DNA from: Bacteroidales bacterium
GTDB lineage: Bacteria > Bacteroidota > Bacteroidia > Bacteroidales > 4572-128
Length of the DNA stretch: 37,372 nucleotides
Assembly (NCBI GenBank): GCA_029938235.1
Contig: JAOZVH010000004.1
Span: 1 to 37,372 of the forward strand
Direction: 5' to 3'
Part shown: positions 19,561 to 29,100 of the stretch, piece after piece
Layout: every line of letters begins with the position of its first letter
Position numbering within the stretch: the first letter of the stretch is position 1
Translations under genes and position numbers: made by a program
The notes under the pieces: model-generated
Told to the model about the DNA's origin: nothing
The model's database searches: none
Seen by the model: only the letters and a program-made list of their open reading frames with translations

Positions 19561-19982
19561 AAAATTGCCGTTTTTTGAAAAAAAAATTTTTTTAATTTCA
19601 AATTTAAAAATCATAAAATTTTGAACGATTTTTGAAAAAAAATTTTTTTTTAATTTCAAAATTAAAAATCATAAAATTTTGGACGATTTTTGAAAAAATT
19701 TTTTTAATTTCAAATTTAAAAATCATAAAATTTTAGACGATTTTTGAAAAAATTTTTTTAATTTCAAATTTAAAAATCATAAAATTTTGGACGATTTTGA
19801 AAAAAAAATTTTTTAATTTCAAATTTAAAAATCATAAAATTTTGGACGATTTTTGAAAAAATTTTTTTTAATTTCAAATTTAAAAATCATAAAATTTTGG
19901 ACGATTTTTGAAAATTTTTTTTTTAATTTTGAAATTAAAAATCATAAAATTTTGGACGATTTTTGAAAAAAATTTTTTTTAA
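19561..19982. repeat. Tandem array of ~55-bp A/T-tract repeats (about 8 units)
   Basis: aatttcaaatttaaaaatcataaaattttggACGATTTTTGaaaaaatttttttt; ACGATTTT anchors at 19625, 19683, 19737, 19791, 19846, 19901, 19956. Confidence 0.93.
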
Positions 19983-21134
19983 TTATATTTTTTGGTAAAA
20001 ATATAATTCATGATTTTTTAAGATTTCCGGATGAAAAATTTTAATTAAATCTTTTAAAATTATATCTGGTTTTATCATTCCTGATTCCCAGTAATCATTT
20101 CCTCCGTTTGAAAATGAGCGTTTATTATTATTAAACATTTTATCATTTGAAAAAGCTTTAAAATGTCTTAATCTTTCATCTATTGCTATAACTTCTTCCA
20201 AACGTTTTGCCGAACCAATATTTATCCAAATATCTGAATTTCTTGCTTTTAAAAGAACATTTTCAAAATTTAATGGTATGCTATTTTTTTTATTACTATC
20301 TTTCCAAATATAATCTCCACCTGCATCTTCTATTAATTTTGCCATATAAGATTTTCCACCCGGCACATACCATAGATCTTTCCACAAAATATTTGTCATA
20401 ATTTTAGGTTTTATTTTAACATTTTTTATTAATTTTTTTAAATTATTATAATTTTTTACAACTTTATTAAATTTATCAATTACAAATTTTTCCTTATCAT
20501 AAAAAGCTGATAAAAATTTTATCCATTCCATCTTTCCCAATGGATGATTTTCTAAATATTCTCCATTCATTAGGACTTTTATGCCTAAGTTTTCTAACTT
20601 ATTTAAATTATTAGACGAATTTACATCGTAAGCAAGAACAAAATCACTTTTCATCTTTAAAATAAGTTCGTAGTTTAAATTTGCATCATAGCCAATTTCT
20701 TTAATTTTATTTTGTGAAATTGAATTTCTAACTTTGTTATTGCTGACAAATTTTGCTCCGGAAATTCCTATCACAGAATGAGTTTCGTTCATAAAATCTA
20801 AAAGAGAAATATGAGTTGTAGATAAACAAATTATGCGTTTTATAGGAATTTTTATAAAAGTAAATTTTTGTAAATATTTAGGAATTAAACTTTTATCTTT
20901 TCCAAGAACATAAGTGTAATTTTTTAAACGGTAAAATACTTGAACGATTTTATAATTTTCAAAATATTTTATATCAAAACCCTTAGCATATTTTATAGAA
21001 AAAGGTGGGTTTATTTCTTTATCTTTATTTTCAATAATTTCTTTTTTAATTTCATTTCTACAAGAAAACATTAAAAATATTAAAGAAAATAAGAAAAAAA
21101 ATTTTTTCGCTTTTTGATTTTTTAATTTTTTCAT
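19983..21134 (-). CDS. Lipoprotein ABC-transporter substrate-binding protein (FecB/BtuF-like periplasmic fold)
   Basis: Lipobox FLMFSC; KRIICLSTTHISLLDFMNETHSVIGISG; EIGYDANLNYELILKMKSDFVLAY; MAKLIEDAGGDYIW. Confidence 0.85.
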   Translation of the reverse strand: MKKLKNQKAKKFFFLFSLIFLMFSCRNEIKKEIIENKDKEINPPFSIKYAKGFDIKYFENYKIVQVFYRLKNYTYVLGKDKSLIPKYLQKFTFIKIPIKRIICLSTTHISLLDFMNETHSVIGISGAKFVSNNKVRNSISQNKIKEIGYDANLNYELILKMKSDFVLAYDVNSSNNLNKLENLGIKVLMNGEYLENHPLGKMEWIKFLSAFYDKEKFVIDKFNKVVKNYNNLKKLIKNVKIKPKIMTNILWKDLWYVPGGKSYMAKLIEDAGGDYIWKDSNKKNSIPLNFENVLLKARNSDIWINIGSAKRLEEVIAIDERLRHFKAFSNDKMFNNNKRSFSNGGNDYWESGMIKPDIILKDLIKIFHPEILKNHELYFYQKI

Positions 21135-21183
21135 TTAATTTAAATTTATTTTTTAATTTCAAAAAAGAATTTTTAATTTATAT

Positions 21184-21205
21184 ATTCCATTTAATTAAAT
21201 GGAAT
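21184..21205. repeat. 22-bp perfect palindrome overlapping the kinase stop codon region
   Basis: ATTCCATTTAATTAAATGGAAT. Confidence 0.6.
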
Positions 21206-23020
21206 GATAAAATGAAAAGTTGAACCTTTATTTATTTCTGATGTAAACCAAATTCTACCATCAAGAAGTTCTATGATTTTTTTTGAAATGGTTAAACCTA
21301 AACCAGCTCCTTGATAATTTTGAAATACATTTTCTTCTACCTTTCTAAATCTTATAAAAATAATATTTTTGTATTCTTTTTTTATTCCAATTCCAGTATC
21401 TTTTACAGAAAATTGCAAATAATTTTCATCATTTATAAAAAATGAGATTTCTATTTTTCCACGCTCTGTAAATTTAAAAGCATTATTTAATAAATTCTTA
21501 ATAACTTGTCTAATTCTCTCTTTATCAGAAAAAATAGCAAAATCTTCTATATTATTATTAATTTTAAATTCTATATTTTTATTTTCTCTTTCTTTTTTTA
21601 TTTTTAATAAATTCATTTCCTCTTTCAAAATACTGCTTATAATAAATTTTTCTTTTTTTAATTTAATTTGTCCGGCTTCCATTTTCGATAAATCCATAAT
21701 ATTGTCTATTAATTGCAAAAGTGTATTTGTACTTTCTTTTAAATAAGAAATATAGGTTTTTCTATCTTTTTCTGGAAAATTAGGCATTGCAAGTATATCA
21801 GAAAAACCAATAATTGCATTCATAGGAGTTCTTATTTCGTGAGAAATATTTGCAAGAAAAAATGATTTTAGTTTATCTGATTCTTCTGCTTTTTTTTTTG
21901 CTTTTCTTAAATTTATTTCAAATTTTTTTTGTTCAGTAATATCTCTCAAAATGACAATCAAATTCCAATCTCCATTAATATATGTTGTTGTAATGGAAGC
22001 ACTTACAATTATTTTTTCAAAGTTTTTTTTTTGTAAAAAAAATTCAATATTATTATAATTTTTCTTTTTTCTTTTTATTTTTTCTAGGTTTGAAAATGTT
22101 TTTTCTAAAACAAGTTTATGTTTTTTTTTTGATAATAAAATATAAAATTTTTTTTCCATTACTTCTTCTTTTTTATAGCCAAACAGTTTTTCAGCTGCTT
22201 TATTCCAAAATACAATATCTGCATTTTTATTTATCATAAAAATTGTATCATTTGCAAATGATGTTATTTTTTCAAATTGCTCTTTACTTTGTTTCAAAAA
22301 TCTTTCTGCGGATAGATATTTGTTTCTTCTTTCTTCTAATTTATTCAACATTTTATTAAAAGATGAATACAAAACACTAAATTCATTATTATGGTATTCT
22401 TTTAATCGAAAAGATGAATAATCGGAAATATTGCTGATTTTTTTTGTGAATTTTGTCAATTGTAAAATAGGCTTTATTATAAAACTTTGAGACCATAAAG
22501 ACAAAATTAAAGATAGTAATATCATAAAAAAAGCAATAACTATAAAAGTTTCCAAATGAATTTTTATTTTATTGTTCAAATTTATTGTAGAATAAGTCAA
22601 ATGTATGTAGGCAATAATTTTATTATTTTCAAATATAGGCTCTGAAACCAGTATATAATCATCGCTAATTTGCTGTAAACCTTCCCTAGAAAAATCGAAA
22701 AGAAAAAATTCAAAATCTCCATAATTACTATAAATAGAAATTATTTCTTTTTCTGCATTGTACAAACGAACATCTTTTACCATTTTTACAAACTTAAGAT
22801 TTTCTAATATACTTTTTGCTTCTTCTTTATTATTCTTTTTCAAAGAACGAAGAGAATGTTGTCCGATTAATTTACTATGTAAAATAGCGTTATTTAACGC
22901 CTCTTTTTTAAAATTATTAATATCTCTTGTTATAATAATTGTCATTCCAATAATTATCACAAGAAAATTAATGAAAAATATAGTAAAAATAATTTTATAT
23001 TTTATGGAAAAATCTTTCAT
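21191..23020 (-). CDS. Membrane PAS-domain sensor histidine kinase
   Basis: Two TM segments, HAMP-like linker, PAS, HisKA SHEIRTPMNAIIGFSDIL, HATPase VKDTGIGIKKEY and GAGLGLTISKKIIELLDG. Confidence 0.95.
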   Translation of the reverse strand: MKDFSIKYKIIFTIFFINFLVIIIGMTIIITRDINNFKKEALNNAILHSKLIGQHSLRSLKKNNKEEAKSILENLKFVKMVKDVRLYNAEKEIISIYSNYGDFEFFLFDFSREGLQQISDDYILVSEPIFENNKIIAYIHLTYSTINLNNKIKIHLETFIVIAFFMILLSLILSLWSQSFIIKPILQLTKFTKKISNISDYSSFRLKEYHNNEFSVLYSSFNKMLNKLEERRNKYLSAERFLKQSKEQFEKITSFANDTIFMINKNADIVFWNKAAEKLFGYKKEEVMEKKFYILLSKKKHKLVLEKTFSNLEKIKRKKKNYNNIEFFLQKKNFEKIIVSASITTTYINGDWNLIVILRDITEQKKFEINLRKAKKKAEESDKLKSFFLANISHEIRTPMNAIIGFSDILAMPNFPEKDRKTYISYLKESTNTLLQLIDNIMDLSKMEAGQIKLKKEKFIISSILKEEMNLLKIKKERENKNIEFKINNNIEDFAIFSDKERIRQVIKNLLNNAFKFTERGKIEISFFINDENYLQFSVKDTGIGIKKEYKNIIFIRFRKVEENVFQNYQGAGLGLTISKKIIELLDGRIWFTSEINKGSTFHFIIPFN

Positions 23021-23087
23021 ATAAAAAAGTATAAAAATTTATTTATTAAAAATAAAATAAAAATTTTTTTTATTAAAATAAAATTTT

Positions 23088-23095
23088 TATCTTTG
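23088..23095 (+). promoter_or_regulatory. Putative -7 element TATCTTTG upstream of the His-rich lipoprotein
   Basis: TAnnTTTG match followed by GC, 37 nt upstream of ATG 23133. Confidence 0.5.
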
Positions 23096-23132
23096 CAAAA
23101 TAATTTTTATATTTTTTTTATATTTTTTAGTT

Positions 23133-23726
23133 ATGGTTAAGAACTTATTTTTTATCTTATTATTTTCTTCTTTTTTATTTTCTTCTTGCAAAGATTGTGC
23201 TCCTGGTGAAGGAGATGACAAAGAAAAGAAAATGAAATCAGAAAAACTAGCTTCAAGTGCTATTACAGTAGATGATTTGAAAGCTAAAGGGAAAGAATTT
23301 ATTGGCAAAGAAGTTACCGTAAAAGGAACTATTACTCACATTTGTCATACAAGTGGTAAAAAAATGCATATTATAGGAACTGATAAAAAGTTTTCTGTAA
23401 AAGTAGAAACGAATGGAACTCCTTTTGATATAAAATTAGAAAGTTCTCAAAAACAAGAAATAGAAGTTGTTGGTATTCTTAGAGAAATAAAACTTGGTGA
23501 GCATAAAGATGCTGAAGGACATGACCACAAAGATGGTGAAGCACATGAGCATAAAGAAGGTGAAGCACATGACCACAAAGATTGTAAAGGACACAAAGAT
23601 GGTGAAGCACATGACCATAAAGATGGTGAAGCACATGACCACAAAGATGGTGAAGGACACAATTCAACAGATGCTTGTGGAAATTCAGGTTATGTGATAG
23701 AGTATAAATCACATAAATTATTATAA
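23133..23726 (+). CDS. Lipoprotein with OB-fold-like domain and His-rich repeat
   Basis: Lipobox LFSSC; FIGKEVTVKGTITHICHTSGKKMHIIG; tandem (D)GEAHDHK units. Confidence 0.8.
   Translation: MVKNLFFILLFSSFLFSSCKDCAPGEGDDKEKKMKSEKLASSAITVDDLKAKGKEFIGKEVTVKGTITHICHTSGKKMHIIGTDKKFSVKVETNGTPFDIKLESSQKQEIEVVGILREIKLGEHKDAEGHDHKDGEAHEHKEGEAHDHKDCKGHKDGEAHDHKDGEAHDHKDGEGHNSTDACGNSGYVIEYKSHKLL
23495..23661 (+). repeat. 24-bp in-frame repeat encoding DGEAHDHK-type units
   Basis: gatggtgaagcacatgaccacaaa and variants, about 7-8 copies, one partly deleted. Confidence 0.85.
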
Positions 23727-23756
23727 GTTTTTAAATAAATTTTTAATTTTATTTTT

Positions 23757-23808
23757 AAAATGGAATTTTACGAAAAAATTTTTTCGTAAAATTCCATTTT
23801 TTTTTAAT
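23757..23808. terminator. Strong hairpin terminator / possible leader element
   Basis: AAAATGGAATTTTACGAAAAAA|TTTTTTCGTAAAATTCCATTTT, 22-bp perfect arms followed by T-run. Confidence 0.8.
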
Positions 23809-23814
23809 TTTTTT

Positions 23815-25638
23815 ATGAAAAATCGTTTAAAATATATATTTTTTTTAACTTTATTTTGGCTTTTTATTTTTTTTATATCAAAAATTTTATTTCTAATATA
23901 TCAATTTGAGTTTTCAAAAGAAATTCAATTTTTAGATTTATTGAGAATTTTTTTTTACGGAATGCCTCTTGACATTTCTATGATTTCTTATTTATTGATA
24001 ATTCCTTTTTTATTTTTTATTTTTTATTTTTCATCAAATGAAAATTTTATTAGGAATTTCCTTAGAATATATAATATCATTTTTATTTTTATTTCATTAC
24101 TTTTAATTGTTTTTAATTTAGAATTATATAGAAATTGGGGCTTTCATATTGATAGTACAATTTTACTTTATATAGAAACACCGAAAGAAATGATGGCTTC
24201 GGTTGATTTATCTACAAGTTTAAAATCTATATTTTTATTAGTTTTTTTATTCTCTTTCTTAATTGTTATTTACAATAAAATTTTTTTCAAAATTAATTTT
24301 GAAAAAAATAATTTCCCTAAGTCATTGATAATGTTTGTTTTAATTTTATTATTAATAATTCCAATTCGCGGAGGAATAGGAATTGCCCCTGTAAATGTTG
24401 GAACAGTTTATTTTCATAAAAAAAAATTTATTAATCATTCTGCTGTAAATGTTATCTGGAATTTTATGTATTCCATTTCAAAAATCGGAAAACATAAAAA
24501 AGTTAAATTTTTTGAAGAAAAAGAAGCAAAAAAAATTTTTTCTGATTTATACAAGGAAAATTTAGAAAATAATTTTATTTTAAAAAATAAAAATCCAAAT
24601 ATTGTTTTTATTATTTTGGAAAGTTTTACAGCAAAAGTTATAGAAAATCTTGACGGTAAAAAAGGAATTACTCCAAATTTTAAAAATTTACAAAAAGATG
24701 GCATATTTTTTAAAAATTTTTACGCAAATGGCGACCGTTCAGATAAAGGCATAGTTTCTATTTTAAGTGGCTATCCTGCTCAGGCAACAACTTCCATAAT
24801 AAAATTTACAAAAAAGACAGAAAATTTGCCTTTTATTTCAAAAGATTTAAAAAAATTAAATTATAAAAGTTCTTTTTATTATGGTGGAGATATAAATTTT
24901 GCAAATTTGAAATCTTATTTTGTAAACGGTGAATTTGATGAAATTATTAGTAAAAAAGATTTTCCAAGCGAATTTCATAATTCTAAATGGGGAGTTCATG
25001 ACCATTTACTTTTTGAAAAATTTTTTGAAGATATTTCTAAAGAAAAGGAAAAATTTTTCAAAGTTCTTTTTACTCTGAGTTCACACGAGCCTTTTGACGT
25101 TCCGATGAAAATAGTTTTTCAAGGTGATGATGAAGAAAATAGATTTTTAAATTCTGTTTATTACACTGATAAATGTATAGGAATTTTTTTTGAAAAAATA
25201 AAGAAAACAAAATTTTGGGAGAATACTTTGTTTATTTTGGTTGCTGACCACGGAAGTCGTTTACCTGATAATACTGCTAATTTTGAAATAAAAAAATTTC
25301 ACATTCCTATGCTTTGGCTCGGCGGAGTTTTGAAAAAAAAAGATACAATAATTAATTTATTTTCTTCGCAAACAGACATCGCAAAAACTCTTATGTCTCA
25401 ATTAAATATTGAAAATAAAAATTATATTTTCAGTAAAAATATTTTTTCTAAAAAAGCAAAATCATTTTCTTTTTATACTTTTAATGATGGTTTTGCTTTT
25501 ATAAACGATGGAAATCAAATTATTTTTGACAATATTAAAAAAGATTTTTTATTAAAAAACGGAATAAATTTTAAAGAAAATGAAAAAAAAGGTAAAGCAT
25601 ATTTTCAAATTTTAAACAATGATTTTTCTCTAAGATAA
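23815..25638 (+). CDS. LTA synthase family membrane sulfatase / phosphoglycerol-transferase-like protein
   Basis: Multiple N-terminal TM segments; NPNIVFIILESFTAKVI; TPNFKNLQKDGIFFKNFYANGDRSDKGIVSILSGYPAQ; TLFILVADHGSRLPD. Confidence 0.92.
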   Translation: MKNRLKYIFFLTLFWLFIFFISKILFLIYQFEFSKEIQFLDLLRIFFYGMPLDISMISYLLIIPFLFFIFYFSSNENFIRNFLRIYNIIFIFISLLLIVFNLELYRNWGFHIDSTILLYIETPKEMMASVDLSTSLKSIFLLVFLFSFLIVIYNKIFFKINFEKNNFPKSLIMFVLILLLIIPIRGGIGIAPVNVGTVYFHKKKFINHSAVNVIWNFMYSISKIGKHKKVKFFEEKEAKKIFSDLYKENLENNFILKNKNPNIVFIILESFTAKVIENLDGKKGITPNFKNLQKDGIFFKNFYANGDRSDKGIVSILSGYPAQATTSIIKFTKKTENLPFISKDLKKLNYKSSFYYGGDINFANLKSYFVNGEFDEIISKKDFPSEFHNSKWGVHDHLLFEKFFEDISKEKEKFFKVLFTLSSHEPFDVPMKIVFQGDDEENRFLNSVYYTDKCIGIFFEKIKKTKFWENTLFILVADHGSRLPDNTANFEIKKFHIPMLWLGGVLKKKDTIINLFSSQTDIAKTLMSQLNIENKNYIFSKNIFSKKAKSFSFYTFNDGFAFINDGNQIIFDNIKKDFLLKNGINFKENEKKGKAYFQILNNDFSLR

Positions 25639-25722
25639 AATATTTAATTTTTTTTAATTTCAAAATAAAAAATCGTAAAATTTTGAATTAAAAAAAAATT
25701 TTTTTTCAAAAAAACCACTTTT

Positions 25723-25754
25723 TTTTATGATTTTTTTATAAAAAAATCATAAAA
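25723..25754. terminator. Hairpin terminator
   Basis: TTTTATGATTTTTTT-AT-AAAAAAATCATAAAA, 15-bp perfect stem. Confidence 0.6.
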
Positions 25755-25759
25755 TGCTG

Positions 25760-26040
25760 AAATTTTCAACATTTTTTAAATTAAAAAAAAATCAAAAAAC
25801 TTAAAATTTTAATGTTTTTTAAATTATTAAAAAAAAATTTTTTTCAAAAATCATTGAAATTTTAATGATTTTAAATTATTAATAATAAAAAATTCAAAAA
25901 ATACCGAAATTTTTATGACTTTTAAATTATTTTATTTTTTTTCAAAAATATTAAAATTTTAATGATTTTAAATTTTTAAAAAAATCAAAAATTTTAATAT
26001 TTTTTATATTAATTTTTTTTTATTAAAAAACGTTTTTTTT
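25760..26040. repeat. Degenerate copies of the intergenic A/T-tract repeat
   Basis: Repeated ttttttTCAAAAAtca..aaattttaatgattttaaattatt variants. Confidence 0.6.
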
Positions 26041-26065
26041 TAAAATTTAATTTTTGAAATTGTTT

Positions 26066-26073
26066 TATATTTG
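26066..26073 (+). promoter_or_regulatory. Putative -7 element TATATTTG upstream of the giant adhesin gene
   Basis: TAnnTTTG match. Confidence 0.35.
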
Positions 26074-26170
26074 ATATTTTAAAATTAAAAAAAAAATAAA
26101 AAATTTTATAAAAAATTATATAATTATAAAAAAAATTTTTCTTAAAAAACCGCTATTATTTTTAATTTTC

Positions 26171-29100
26171 ATGTTTTTGTATTTTTCTTTTTTTTCAATA
26201 AATAAAAAAATACAAATAAAAGAAGATCAAGTAAATATTTTTGGTTTAGAAGAAAATTATTGTGAAAATTCCGAAAATGTAACTTTAATAGGAAATCCAG
26301 AAGGAGGAATTTTTGATGGTCCCGGAATATATGGAAATGAATTTAGACCAAATTCTTTAACAGCAGGAACTTATGAAATAAGTTACATTTTTGGTGAATT
26401 AAGTTATAGCAAAATTGTTACTATTAATACGGTTACAGAATTAAATTTTGAAAATTTAGAATTAGAAAACTTTTTTTGTCAGAATGATACAAATAATATC
26501 GTTTTAAAAGCAAATGTGCAAGGAGGAATTTTCTCTGGAGATGGTGTTCAAGACAGTATTTTTTCACCATTTTTGCTGGAAGCAGGAACGCAAACAATTC
26601 ATTATCAATATTATAATGAGTATAATTGTCTAAGTACAATAGAAAAAGAAATTGAAATAAAAGAAAAACCAAATTTAAGTTTTTCAAATTTAGAAAATAG
26701 ATATTGCAAAAATTCTGAGGATATAGTTTTATCTGCTAATCCAGAAAATGGAACTTTTTATGTCGAAAACATTATAAAAAATAATTTTGAAATTTCTAAT
26801 TTAGAAATTGGAAGTTATGCTATTTCTTATTTTTACAAGGATGAAAATAATTGTACCGATAGCATTTCAAAAAATGTTATAATTAATCCAATTCCTGAAT
26901 TAAATTTTAATTCTTTGGAAGCAGAATATTGTTATAATTCTCAGGACATAATTTTAAATGCAGAACCAGAAGGAGGAATTTTTGAAAATGAAGCAGTTGA
27001 TGGAAATATTTTTAATCCATCTTTACTTTCAAGTTCCGGAGAAACTAACATAGTTTATAATTTTACAGATGAAAATAATTGTCAAAATACAATTTCGCAA
27101 ACAATAAATATTCTCGATTTGCCAGAAATTAATTTCTCAGGTTTAGATGAAAATTATTGTAATAATGATAATTCTGGAAACATTTTAAATGGTGAACCTG
27201 CAGGAGGAGTTTTTTCTGGTTCTGGAATAATTGGAAATAAATTTTATCCAAAAAATCTTTCCGAAGGAACTTATGAAATTACATACAATTTTAGTGATGA
27301 AAATCTTTGTTACAACTCTGTAAAAAAAATTGTAAATATTTTTGGAGCTGGAGAAATTTCCATAGAAAATCTTGAAAATGAATATTGTATAAATTCTGAA
27401 AATGTAAATTTAGAAGTAAATATAAACGGAGGAATTTTTTCCGGCGACGGAATAACCGGAAGTATTTTTTCACCGAATGATGCTGGAGTTGGAGCAAAAA
27501 CTATAAATTACTCTGTGGAAGACGCTAATAATTGTCAATTGAATCATTCAAAAAATATTGTTATTTATGATTTGCCAGAAGTAACTATGCAATCTTTGAC
27601 AGAAAATTATTGTGTCAATTCAGATGATGTTGCTATAATTGTTTTTCCTGAGAATGGTGAATTTTCCGGAGATATAGAAATTTTAAACAACACTTTTTCG
27701 CCAAGTAATATTGTCGCAGGAAATTATGAAATTTCATATTCGTACACAAATGAAAAATCTTGTTCTAATACAATAACACAAAATATTTCCATTAATAATT
27801 TACCAATTTTAGATTTTGAAGGTTTGGAAAGTTCTTATTGTGGAAATGAAAATCCTGTAAATTTAACGCCAAATATTGAAGGAGGAATTTTTTCTGGAGT
27901 TGGAGTAAATTCTGCCAACGCAACTTTTAATCCAAACAATCTTATTCCAAATGAGTATGAAATTTATTATACATTTACAGATGAAAATTCCTGTACAAAT
28001 ATAGATACTCAGAAAGTAGAAATTCTTGGTCTTTATGATTTAGAGATTTTAAATCTATATGATTCTTATTGTTCTGATGCTTTGCCTATTTTGTTAGAAA
28101 CAAATTTGAACGGTGGAACTTTTACCGGAAATGGAATGGTTGGAAATCAATTTAGACCGTCAGATGCAGAATATGGAATTTTTGAAATTTCTTATCAATT
28201 TAGCGATGCAAATTTATGTGTCAGTGAAGTTAAAAAGATGGTTACTGTTTATTCTGCTCCGGAAGTTGATTTTGAAAATTTAGAGAGTGATTATTGTGAA
28301 AATTCTAATGTCGTAAATTTAGTTGGAATTCCTGAAAATGGAAGTTTCGAAGGAAATGGAATTGACGAAAAAGCATTTAATCCAGAAATTGCTGGTGAAG
28401 GTATTCATTCTATTTCTTATTCTTATACAGACGAAAATGGTTGTTATGCTTCAAAAATAAAAACCGCTATAGTTCATCCGATAGAAGATATTGATTTTAA
28501 CGGTATAGAGGAAGAATATTGTTTGAATACAGAAGATGCTATTTTAACTTCGGAAACAGAAAATGGAACTTTTTATGGTGATGGAATTTCTGGAAATTTA
28601 TTTAAGCCAAATTTGGCTGGAGTTGGAAATCACACGGTAACTTATTCTGTTACAGATGAATATCTTTGTACACATTCTAAAACTAAAAATCTTGTGGTTT
28701 ATGATTTGCCAAATGCAAATTTTATTAATTTTGACCAAACTTATTGTTTAACAAGTCCAGAAGTAATTTTACTTCCCGGTAATGAAAATGGCATTTTTTC
28801 CGGAGACGGAATAATTGAAAATGAGTTTAAATTTTCGCCAGAACTTGCTGGTCTTGGTGAGCATCAAATTACTTATACAGTAACTGACGAAAATAATTGT
28901 ACAAATACAGAAACAAAAAAAACTGATATTTTGGAAGTTCCTGAATTAGAAATTTTGGGTTTAGAAGACAATTATTGTATTGGAATTACAGAAATTGAAT
29001 TATCTGCAAATTTAGAAGGAGGAACTTTTTCTGGCGATGGAATAGTTGGAAATTATTTTTATCCAAATAATTTAGAAGTTGGAACTTATGAAGTTTTTTA

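Noticed and set aside
19561-19982. Tandem array as a CRISPR
   Set aside because: Units are contiguous with no unique spacers and are mostly A/T runs; no cas genes in the window.
23436-23712. Antisense and alternate-frame ORFs over the His-rich repeat (3 minus, 1 plus)
   Set aside because: They are by-products of the 24-bp in-frame repeat being open in several frames; no start context or recognisable domain.
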